Below, piece by piece: positions 1 through 5,160 of a stretch of DNA of 16,509 nucleotides. Position numbers and translations under genes: made by a program. This stretch comes from Patescibacteria group bacterium UBA6263 (lineage in GTDB: Bacteria > Patescibacteriota > Gracilibacteria > Absconditabacterales > Absconditicoccaceae), in contig DJVF01000040.1 of the NCBI GenBank assembly GCA_002441085.1, positions 4,929 to 21,437 of the forward strand, read 5' to 3'. Every line of letters begins with the position of its first letter. Position 1 is the first letter of the stretch. The notes under the pieces were generated by a model. The model made no database searches. It was not told the DNA's origin and saw only the letters and a list, made by a program, of their open reading frames with translations.

Positions 1-23
1 CGCTATTTTTTTAAATCCCCCCA

Positions 24-44
24 GCCCCCCTTTGTCAAGGGGGC
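24..44. repeat. short C/G-rich hairpin
   Basis: CCCCCTT (26-32) pairs with AAGGGGG (37-43) around a TGTC loop. It lies in a gene-free stretch at the left edge and is far more GC-rich than its surroundings. It looks like a fragment of a dispersed repeat rather than a terminator, because no T-run follows. Nothing else is visible in 1-103. Confidence 0.5.
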
Positions 45-118
45 ATTAATTTGGTTTGCTAGGTACGTAATCTTTGCAGCAGTAACTTGATGAGTAAGGA
101 TTGCTATGAGTTTTAAGA

Positions 119-282
119 GTCATTGCAAGAGAACCACGGAGGACTCCGTGGGATGCAAAGCAATCTTAAGGGTTAGTTAAGCAGTAGATTCCGGCTGCAA
201 AACTTAGCGCCGGAATGACAGATAGTTAGGAGATTGCCACGTCGTTTGACTCCCTACCTTAGGCAGGCAAGCTCGCAATGAC
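119..282. repeat. palindromic repeat B, copy 1 (expanded)
   Basis: The element starts with GTCATTGCAAG and ends with CTCGCAATGAC, so its ends are inverted repeats. The same ends and the internal words GGAGTCCGTGG-like, AAGCAATCTTA and TAGGCAGGCAAG recur at 2882-2992 and, in part, at 5045-5146. This copy is longer because it carries an extra module containing a second hairpin, ATTCCGGC (188-195) with GCCGGAAT (209-216). Upstream, 103-118 (GGATTGCTATGAG) matches the tail of repeat A at 2511-2527 and 4253-4269. No reading frame is present. Confidence 0.8.
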
Positions 283-313
283 AGGCTTAGAGAGACTTAT
301 CTAATTATTGGAT

Positions 314-346
314 ATAAAAAAACCACCCTTTTGGAGAGTGGTTTAT
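314..346 (-). terminator. intrinsic terminator of the 357-2158 operon
   Basis: On the minus strand AAACCAC (344-338) pairs with GTGGTTT (326-320), with CC/GG pairing extending the stem, followed by a seven-T run (322-316). It begins about 12 bases past the TAA of the gene at 357-1121. The plus strand also has T-rich sequence after the hairpin, so it may act in both directions. Confidence 0.8.
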
Positions 347-356
347 TTTTTATTTT

Positions 357-1121
357 TTATTTTTTGGAAGTGTGTTTATGTTTGGATTTTTTGCGTAATG
401 TTTGCATCAAAGATTGTAACAATGATACAATTATCACAGCTATAAATATTTTGAATATAAGGTCTTTGTGGTCAGAGATAGTATATTGTATATTATCAAG
501 CCGTCAATATTGGTAGACGTCTCATGTGATATTGATTTGTATGGGAGCTTTCATGACTATCTCTATATTGAACATTCATCATGTAGCGGCTTTTTGTATA
601 TTTCAGTCTACTTTGAAAGATCCGCAGCCTAATATTGTTCAGGTTTGGGTAGTCGGTATTTTGATATAAAATTTTTTGATAGTTTGTTGTTTGGGGAGAA
701 GAGAAAAGAAGAAATCTGACTCTTGTGGTTTTTGGAGCATTTGAGATATCTGAGTTTCTCCTGTGAGATTAGCTTCGCATATTATATTTCAATTTTGGTT
801 GATAGATCAGTCTGGGAAACCAAATATTATATCTACAGTATCTGAGTTTTTGTTGCCAAATATAGTACATATCTGGATAATCTCTCATGGTCTAGCATCT
901 GTAATCAATCTATCTTGTAGTCCACTATTGCAAAAAGAATAAATCACATTTTGTATTCTTTCCATGTTTTGTTGATTGGGTTGGATAGTCTCTGTAGCTT
1001 GTACCATTTCTGTATCTCATGTGCCTATAGTGGTATCTGAATCTGCATCTTGAGCTAATGAGATATTGCTAATGGTTAGTCCCAATCCCAAAAAAGCTAT
1101 AATCAATTGATATGATTTCAT
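357..1121 (-). CDS. secreted, membrane-anchored beta-rich protein, DUF916/WxLIP-like, paralog of its neighbour
   Basis: Encodes 254 residues when TGA is read as Gly; about ten in-frame TGAs, stop TAA. It starts MKSYQLIIAFLGLGL, a signal peptide or anchor to about residue 23. An acidic, Gln/Thr-rich linker follows (24-52), then a beta-rich extracellular part, then one C-terminal membrane helix (about 222-240) and a short basic tail ending KKSKHKHTSKK. Cysteines at 64, 85, 115 and 166 match those of the 335-residue neighbour, with identical 30- and 51-residue spacings for the last three. The stretch IPTTQTGTILGC corresponds to VPLGMSGMIYGC in the neighbour. The architecture resembles Gram-positive DUF916 proteins that bind WxL proteins, but it is shorter and appears to hold only the first beta domain. 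It lies 29 bp downstream of 1151-2158, probably in one operon. No Shine-Dalgarno sequence is seen. The gene model is secure; the family call is inference. Confidence 0.85.
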
Positions 1122-1150
1122 TGTAATTTATGTATATTGTATACTAAAAA

Positions 1151-2158
1151 TTATGCTTGTTTGTGTTTTTTGAAAAGAGGTCTAAGTATAAGTACAACTA
1201 CAATCAATACAAATGCTCATGCAATTACCCATATCCAAGAAAATATAAACAATTTTCATATCTGAGATATAGTAGTAGGTTCAAGGATAGCTGGATCTAG
1301 ACCGTCAGTATTGAAACTGAAGCTAGGTGTAGCTGTCATATCCATAGATATGCTAAAAAATCATTTGTAAGATGGTAGTATAAAAGACTCTGATTGAATC
1401 TCTGTCTCTTGTCATGGTCAGACTAGTACTCAAGCTGTTTCAAAAGTTTTTTCAAATCATAGAGCGTTGTAGATATTTCATGCTACTTGGATGTTTTGGG
1501 ATATATTACCTGCATTTTTGACCAAAAAGCTCAATGTGGCTCTACCATCTGGAGTGAGTCTAACTCATAGTTTGTTGTTGGATGATAATTTGTCTCATGG
1601 AGATTTGAGTAGTTCTACTCACTTGGATATATCTGCATCTCATCATACAAATATATTGAGATGTCTTTTGATCATAGCGACTATAGTAAACATAGAATCT
1701 CATTCAGGAGCTTCTATTTTGTGTAACATACAACCATATATCATACCACTCATTCCCAAAGGTACAAAGATTTTTTCTTTGATAGTTTTGTCTTCTCATG
1801 GTTGCAGAGAGATAGTTCTAATATTGCCATTGTCATTGGAGAAAAGTGAATTGAATGTATTAGGCTCATCTATATTGACATTACATAGTTGAGTGCCTCT
1901 ATCATTGAGAAATCATTCTGCGAATCCGTATGTGACATTGACTGGTACATCTTCACTAGATGAAAAATTTAGACAGATTTCTGATTCTCATCATGGAGCT
2001 ACAGTAACCAATTTGCTGTCATCAAGTATACTTTTGCCTACATTTTCACAATAGGTCATTTTGATATTTTGTACATCAGCGCTAGATATATTGACGATAA
2101 ATCAAAGCAAAAATATGGACAAGATAAAAAGTGTTTTGAATAAGTTTTTATGAAACAT
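1151..2158 (-). CDS. secreted, membrane-anchored beta protein with DUF916/WxLIP-like architecture
   Basis: Encodes 335 residues with TGA as Gly, stop TAA. A signal peptide (about 1-27, FKTLFILSIFLLGF core) precedes two beta-sandwich-like segments (about 30-170 and 185-285). A strong transmembrane helix follows (about 303-325), with a short basic cytoplasmic tail RPLFKKHKQA. This order and length match the WxL-interacting proteins of Firmicutes (signal, DUF916, DUF3324, TM, basic tail; usually about 330-350 residues). Supporting local similarities are VAPGGESEICLNF and LQPGEDKTIKEKIFVPLG, which look like the 'PG..., N..., P...G' beta-strand pattern of that family. Cysteines 37, 62, 92 and 143 could form two disulfides. 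It is first in a two-gene minus-strand unit, divergent from two small WxL-like proteins. A secreted-protein tether or receptor role is inferred, not shown. Confidence 0.85.
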
Positions 2159-2185
2159 TTGGCTAGTTCAATAAAAAATAAAAAT

Positions 2186-2201
2186 TGTTTGTATACAAAC
2201 A
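2186..2201. promoter_or_regulatory. 16-bp perfect palindrome, possible operator
   Basis: TGTTTGTATACAAACA is a perfect palindrome lying 28 bp upstream of the ATG of the 1151-2158 gene and just downstream of its proposed promoter. A homodimeric regulator could bind here, or the RNA could fold into a leader hairpin. No regulator gene is in the window. Confidence 0.45.
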
Positions 2202-2211
2202 TCTTGGGTAC

Positions 2212-2239
2212 AAGATACAAAATAGTTTATAAAAATCAA
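2212..2239 (-). promoter_or_regulatory. candidate sigma70-type promoter for the 2158-357 operon
   Basis: On the minus strand TTGATT (2239-2234) and TATCTT (2217-2212) are separated by 16 bp. Transcription would start near 2205, about 47 nt before the ATG at 2158, and would run through the palindrome at 2186-2201. In DNA this AT-rich chance matches are common, so this is tentative. Confidence 0.4.
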
Positions 2240-2348
2240 TTGTAGCTTGTAGATATCTATTGTTTAAGTGTGATTTAACCAAACAAAGTATTTACTTTGA
2301 TAGTATTGTAAGTTTGATTGTAAAATTATTTTTTGATTATTAAATAAA

Positions 2349-2527
2349 AACGCTTCGCTATGACTTATTTTAATTTGCTCCGCAGGCTTACTTTTGTCAT
2401 CGCCACAAAAGTAAGCAAAAACTCTAGAAAAATCAGTCTGCGTATGATTTTTCTATCTTGCTACTAAGCGGTCTTTGTAGCTTTACGCATCTTTCTCCAA
2501 ATATATGCGTGAGGATTGCTATGAGTT
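2349..2527. repeat. repeat A, copy 1 (179 bp)
   Basis: This 179-bp stretch aligns without gaps to 4091-4269. The right part (2423-2527) differs from 4165-4269 at only about nine of 105 positions by eye, while the left part is more diverged. It contains a 12-bp perfect hairpin, GCTTACTTTTGT (2386-2397) with ACAAAAGTAAGC (2405-2416) and a 7-nt loop. Two further stems are present: GAAAAATC with GATTTTTC, and ACGCAT with ATGCGT. The second copy keeps the first hairpin by compensatory changes. It has no coding frame and is followed by a GTCATTTGC trace of repeat B. It could be a non-autonomous mobile element or a structured RNA. Confidence 0.8.
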
Positions 2528-2539
2528 TAGCTAGTCATT

Positions 2540-2580
2540 TGCTATTTTGCTTGTGCTCCTTTATTTGTCCTGAGGTACGA
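2540..2580. repeat. repeat E, copy 1
   Basis: A T-rich stretch ending in TTTGTCCTGAGGTACGA matches 3924-3965, which ends TTTGTCCTGAGGAACGA after a similar 'TTGTGCTTATTTTG' lead-in. It sits directly upstream of CCTGCCTG-type palindromes in both places, so the two modules travel together. Confidence 0.55.
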
Positions 2581-2589
2581 AGGATAAAG

Positions 2590-2735
2590 GACCTGCCTGT
2601 CCGGTAGGTAGGGCTGGACCCCGTAGTACTACGGGGGACTGAGGATTTAAATCCCTTTTCACTACGTGAACCCTGTCTGCATACCTTCGGCATGTAAACC
2701 GACAGGCAGGCTCTCCCTTTAAAAAAGGGAGACAA
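2590..2735. repeat. cluster of GC-rich palindromes
   Basis: A mosaic of inverted repeats is packed here: a CCTGCCTGTCCGGTAGGTAGG-like module (2592-2612), an 18-bp perfect palindrome CCCCGTAGTACTACGGGG (2619-2636), GGATTTAAATCC (2643-2654), CCTGTC...GACAGGCAGG (about 2671-2710), and TCTCCCTTT with AAAGGGAGA (2712-2732). The GC content is well above the rest of the window. No convincing gene is present. Confidence 0.65.
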
Positions 2736-2798
2736 ATTGGATATATGGTGTCGCTATGCGCGATGATAGTGAGTGAGTTGCAATGACAGAAGAATAGT

Positions 2799-2832
2799 AG
2801 ATTGCCGCGTCGCTACGCTTCTCGCAATGACA
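2799..2832. repeat. repeat B, partial copy (right half)
   Basis: GATTGCCGCGTCG...CTCGCAATGACAG matches the right half of repeat B at 5115-5148 and 2942-2994. The left half is missing, although TTGCAATGACAG at 2778-2789 is a second fragment of the same end. This suggests repeated insertion and decay. Confidence 0.6.
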
Positions 2833-2881
2833 GTGGAGAAGATCTAGTAATTACAGTGGAGAAGGAGATTGCTAAAAACTA

Positions 2882-2992
2882 GTCATTGCGAGGAACCACA
2901 GAGGAGTCCGTGGTAAACGAAGCAATCTTGGATAGTTAGTAGATTGCTTCGTCGTTGCACTCCCTACCTTAGGCAGGCAAGCTCGCAATGAC
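2882..2992. repeat. palindromic repeat B, copy 2 (111 bp)
   Basis: Perfect 11-bp terminal inverted repeats, GTCATTGCGAG (2882-2892) and CTCGCAATGAC (2982-2992), enclose a second inverted pair, GAAGCAATCT and AGATTGCTTC, so the whole unit can fold into a long hairpin. Copies occur at 119-282 and 5045-5146, with fragments at 2799-2832 and 4275-4317. It ends 25 bp before the operator-like palindrome of the next gene. The unit encodes no transposase. Confidence 0.85.
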
Positions 2993-3016
2993 AGGAAAAA
3001 AAGTAGTAAAAAAGTG

Positions 3017-3030
3017 GTCAAAAATTTGAC
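3017..3030. promoter_or_regulatory. palindrome overlapping the -35 box, possible operator
   Basis: GTCAAAAATTTGAC has perfect 6-bp arms (GTCAAA/TTTGAC) and a 2-bp centre. It overlaps the first five bases of the TTGACA box at 3026-3031. A protein bound here would block or recruit RNA polymerase. The overlap is directly visible; the function is inference. Confidence 0.45.
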
Positions 3031-3053
3031 AGAAAAAAAAATGTGATTATAAT
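3026..3053 (+). promoter_or_regulatory. near-consensus sigma70 promoter of the 3148 gene
   Basis: TTGACA (3026-3031) and TATAAT (3048-3053), both exact consensus, are separated by 16 bp. Transcription would begin near 3060, giving a leader of about 88 nt. The leader contains the left arm (3097-3120) of a 24-bp inverted repeat. This is the strongest promoter-like sequence I found in the window. Confidence 0.75.
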
Positions 3054-3096
3054 TTAGATGATGTAGTGAGCAAATATGGTCATTAAAATATATAAA

Positions 3097-3120
3097 TAAC
3101 ATATTATATGGTCTAGGACA
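3097..3120. repeat. left arm of long-range inverted repeat (5' UTR)
   Basis: This 24-nt arm is complementary to 3784-3807. In RNA all 24 positions pair, 23 as Watson-Crick pairs and one as a G-U wobble (G3110 with U3794). It lies in the predicted leader of the 3148 gene, ending 27 nt before the ATG. Confidence 0.85.
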
Positions 3121-3147
3121 ACTTTATATTTTATAAAAAAAATTAAA

Positions 3148-3714
3148 ATGAAAAAAATTATAGTTTTGTCTCTAGCTCTAGTAGCTGGATTATTTATGGT
3201 TTCTAATGTTACAAAAGCTGCTGATGCTCTTTTGGATTTAGAAATTACTGCAGTAGATGGTTACTGTATATATGGTGCTGATCTTGATCTTTGATCAGAA
3301 TCTCAATCTTATGATGCTTTTAACATGACAGGTGCTTTCTTGAATGTATCTGGTGATGCTAAATGGTTTTGTAATGATACTGCTGGTAAAGCTCCTTGGA
3401 CATTAGATATTTCTTCTGATGATTTGGAAGCTGGTACTTATGTAATACCTGCTACAAATATAGAAGTACTTACAACTGCTGCTACAGTATATCAAGGTAA
3501 TGCTGCTGCATTTACAGGTACAAATGCTGATCTTATTTCTTGGGGAGCTAATATAGCTACTACTAAGACTGTATTTGAAAAAACTTCTGCAGCTGGTACA
3601 GTTGGTGAACTTGGTGTAGATAATGTAACTTTGAGAGTATTGGTTCCTGCGAATCAAGAAATCTGAGCTTACCAATCTACTATAACTATTCAAGTTCCTA
3701 CAATGTCAGTTTAA
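3148..3714 (+). CDS. small secreted WxL-like surface protein, probably abundant
   Basis: Encodes 188 residues with two in-frame TGA glycines (residues 49 and 173), stop TAA. A classic signal peptide (MKKIIVLSLALVAGLFM..., cleavage near residue 24-25) leads into one beta-rich domain. Features recalling WxL domains are PWTLDISSDDL (residues 83-93) as the first W-x-L motif and VPANQEIGAYQSTITIQV (167-184) as the 'P...aGtYtxTltw' end. The second W-x-L is absent. Cysteines 40 and 75 could form a disulfide. Of 15 glycines, 11 use GGT and only two use TGA, unlike neighbouring genes, which suggests high expression. A near-consensus promoter, a terminator and a matching leader/trailer inverted repeat frame it. 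Family membership is inferred; pseudopilin or other beta-sandwich secreted proteins remain possible. Confidence 0.85.
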
Positions 3715-3769
3715 TAAATAGTTATCTAAAAATAAAAATTTAATAATTAATAATTACTTAAGTGTAATT

Positions 3770-3795
3770 TAGTCTAGAACCAATGTCCTAGACTA
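3770..3795 (+). promoter_or_regulatory. 3' UTR hairpin competing with the long-range pairing
   Basis: TAGTCTAG (3770-3777) pairs with CTAGACTA (3788-3795) around a 10-nt loop. Its right arm is the same sequence used by the 3784-3807 arm that pairs with the leader, so the two structures exclude each other. There is no T-run, so it is not a terminator. Confidence 0.6.
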
Positions 3796-3807
3796 TATAA
3801 TATGTTA
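3784..3807. repeat. right arm of long-range inverted repeat (3' UTR)
   Basis: Complementary to 3097-3120 over 24 nt. It sits 69 nt past the stop of the 3148 gene and just before the terminator at 3816, so it would be in the mature transcript. The sequence also contains TATAAT (3796-3801), but no gene follows within range. Confidence 0.85.
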
Positions 3808-3815
3808 GCCTATAT

Positions 3816-3846
3816 AGCCTCTTTGGATTGGAAGGGGCTTTTTTTT
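3816..3846 (+). terminator. intrinsic terminator of the 3148 gene
   Basis: AGCCTCTT pairs with AAGGGGCT (with one mismatch) around a short loop, followed by a run of eight or more T (3837-3846). It ends a transcript that began near 3060. Confidence 0.8.
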
Positions 3847-3925
3847 CATATAGGAAATTTAAAACAATTCCTATAGATAAAAACATCGGAAAAATCTTTT
3901 TGGGATTTTTCTCGACTTATTTTAT
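3847..3925. repeat. repeat D, copy 1 (79 bp, uninterrupted)
   Basis: CATATAGGAAATTT...ATTCCTATAG forms one hairpin (TATAGGAA/TTCCTATA). GAAAAATC (3889-3896) with GATTTTTC (3904-3911) forms another. The element matches 8308-8526 at nearly every base, except that the second copy is split by 140 bp after GATA. This copy therefore serves as the empty site for that insertion. Confidence 0.8.
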
Positions 3926-4060
3926 GTTATTTGTTTGTGCTTATTTTGTTTGTCCTGAGGAACGAGGTCCCGGAGGGCAGAGCCTGCCTGCGGTAGGCAG
4001 GGATTTATAAAAGTTCTTTATGGGGCTTTTCCCGTCCCAAATTTATCCCGATTTATCGGG
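3924..4060. repeat. repeat E copy 2 plus GC-rich palindromes
   Basis: TTTGTCCTGAGGAACGA (3949-3965) repeats the module at 2564-2580. It is followed by CCTGCCT (3983-3989) pairing with AGGCAGG (3995-4001), and CCCGAT (4047-4052) pairing with ATCGGG (4055-4060). A start-to-stop frame of 60 codons crosses here at 3828-4010, but it is made wholly of repeat sequence and is not believable as a gene. Confidence 0.6.
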
Positions 4061-4090
4061 ACCCCAGGACCAATGTCGTTTTATAATAAA

Positions 4091-4269
4091 GACGCTTTCC
4101 TTAGACCTACTCTAATTGCCTTCGGCGAGATACTTTTGGCATTGCTCCAAAAGTATCCAAAAGATCTAGAAAAATCAGTCTGCGTACGATTTTTCCACAT
4201 TACTACTAAGCGGTCTTTGTAGCTGTACGCATCTTTCGCCAAATATATGCGTCAGAATTGCTATGAGTT
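4091..4269. repeat. repeat A, copy 2 (179 bp)
   Basis: Same length as 2349-2527 and alignable without gaps. Its first hairpin is GATACTTTTGG (4129-4139) with CCAAAAGTATC (4147-4157) and a 7-nt loop. Compared with copy 1, three base pairs of this stem differ on both strands so that pairing is kept. The block from TCTAGAAAAATCAG onwards (4165-4269) is about 91% identical by eye to copy 1. It is followed at once by a repeat B fragment at 4275. Confidence 0.8.
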
Positions 4270-4274
4270 ACAAA

Positions 4275-4317
4275 GTCATTGCGAAAAATTAGTTGTCTCG
4301 AGAGATGTAGGAATGAC
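4275..4317. repeat. repeat B, decayed short copy
   Basis: GTCATTGCGA at the left and GAATGAC at the right keep the repeat B ends, with a short internal TCTCGAGAGA palindrome in place of the normal centre. It looks like a deleted copy. Confidence 0.5.
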
Positions 4318-4369
4318 AGTAAAAATGCAAGTATCTAAAGTAAATATTGATTTTGATATTTTTTTATGT

Positions 4370-4394
4370 AAATGTGATTAAGTTATTTTATAAT
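4370..4394 (+). promoter_or_regulatory. candidate promoter region of the 4407 gene
   Basis: TATAAT (4389-4394) lies 12 nt before the ATG, but no good -35 box stands at the right distance. The 11-mer AAATGTGATTA (4370-4380) is also present at 3039-3049, overlapping the -10 region of the other WxL-like gene. A shared regulatory word is possible; chance in AT-rich DNA is a real alternative. Confidence 0.25.
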
Positions 4395-4406
4395 TTTGGT
4401 AGATTG

Positions 4407-4955
4407 ATGGCAAAATTCAAAAGAATATTTTTGATCAGTATTTTGTTTGTATGTGCATATATTTTTGTGAGATGAGAAGATGTACAACTCAATTTGGAAA
4501 TCAAATGAATAGGAATCAGACATGGTACACCACCAAATTTGAGTTTGGGAAGTATTAGTTATTCTGATCAAGAGCAAGAAGTTTTGGCTAGTTTTGTTGA
4601 TTATTTTTGGATAGAAGATTTGATGTGATTGGTGACATGACATTATACTACAATACAATGTGATGGATTGATTGGCCCTAGTTCTTATTTGATCACTGGA
4701 GTATATTTGATGGCATGAGAGACTAGTCCTATCAAAATATTATGAAATACTGGCAATATATTGATCTCCAATTCTTTGGCTACATATTACTCTATATACA
4801 ATCCTGTTGTATACATATACAAGCCCACCAATCCTAGTAACATAGGTAAGGCCAACAAATACTGAGACATACCAGATATAAAAATAGTGATACCACCAAA
4901 CGCTCCAGCTGGGAGTTATAATGGCACAATAGTTTTTAGTCTATATTTAAACTAA
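4407..4955 (+). CDS. small secreted WxL-like protein, diverged paralog of the 3148 product
   Basis: Encodes 182 residues, TGA as Gly at seven of 17 glycines, stop TAA. A short basic N-terminus and hydrophobic stretch (MAKFKRIFLISILFVCAYIF) form a signal peptide to about residue 22. The mature part begins VQLNLEIKG, resembling LLDLEITAV of the 3148 protein, and ends IPPNAPAGSYNGTIVFSLYLN, equivalent to VPANQEIGAYQSTITIQV. The middle contains WIEDLMGLVTGHYTTIQC, where a WxL protein would have its D...G...GWTL strand; the tryptophan motif itself is replaced. It has one mature cysteine (85). It is followed by its own terminator and preceded by a 350-bp repeat-rich spacer. It is probably a minor surface subunit of the same system. 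This is inference from two motifs and context. Confidence 0.8.
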
Positions 4956-4978
4956 GAGATATTGATTTGGTTTAGAGG

Positions 4979-5006
4979 ATCTTCACGTGATGTGGAGATT
5001 TTTTTT
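4979..5006 (+). terminator. intrinsic terminator of the 4407 gene
   Basis: ATCTTCAC (4979-4986) pairs with GTGGAGAT (4992-4999), with one G-T wobble, around GTGAT, followed directly by eight T (4999-5006). It starts 23 bp after the stop codon. Confidence 0.9.
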
Positions 5007-5044
5007 ATGAAGATTTTGGTTTTTTTACCTAGTCATAAATACTA

Positions 5045-5146
5045 GTCATTGCGAGCGGAACTACGGAGGAGTCCGTGAAACGCGAAGCAATCTTAATACG
5101 TTAGAAAAATAGTAGATTGCCGCGTCGTTTTACTCCTCGTAATGAC
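5045..5146. repeat. palindromic repeat B, copy 3
   Basis: GTCATTGCGAG (5045-5055) and CTCGTAATGAC (5136-5146) are the ends, with GGAGGAGTCCGTG and GAAGCAATCTTA inside, as in the 2882 copy. It fills the spacer between the WxL-like gene terminator and the 3' end of tsaD. The TAGGCAGGCAAG part present in copies 1 and 2 is missing. Confidence 0.8.
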
Positions 5147-5160
5147 AGGGAATAGATTGT

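Noticed and set aside
1491..1892. 133-codon plus-strand open frame
   Set aside because: It is antisense to the 1151-2158 anchor-protein gene, whose minus-strand frame has a signal peptide, a membrane helix and a paralog.
2535..2735. 66-codon minus-strand frame
   Set aside because: Made entirely of repeat E and GC-rich palindromes, with no start context or domain.
3325..3666. The 3148 gene as a 113-residue protein or pseudogene broken by stops
   Set aside because: The breaks are TGA codons. Read as Gly they give one frame with a signal peptide and a complete C-terminal strand.
3403..3693. 96-codon minus-strand frame opposite the 3148 gene
   Set aside because: Antisense shadow rich in Ser/Ile/Tyr. 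The plus strand has the signal peptide, promoter and terminator.
3784..3807. Promoter driving the 4407 gene from TATAAT at 3796
   Set aside because: The terminator at 3816-3846 and about 560 bp of repeats separate it from the next ATG, and there is no good -35 box. The sequence is better explained as a pairing arm.
119..5146. CRISPR array
   Set aside because: The repeats are long, unequal, palindromic and irregularly spaced over kilobases, with no unique spacers of constant size and no cas genes.
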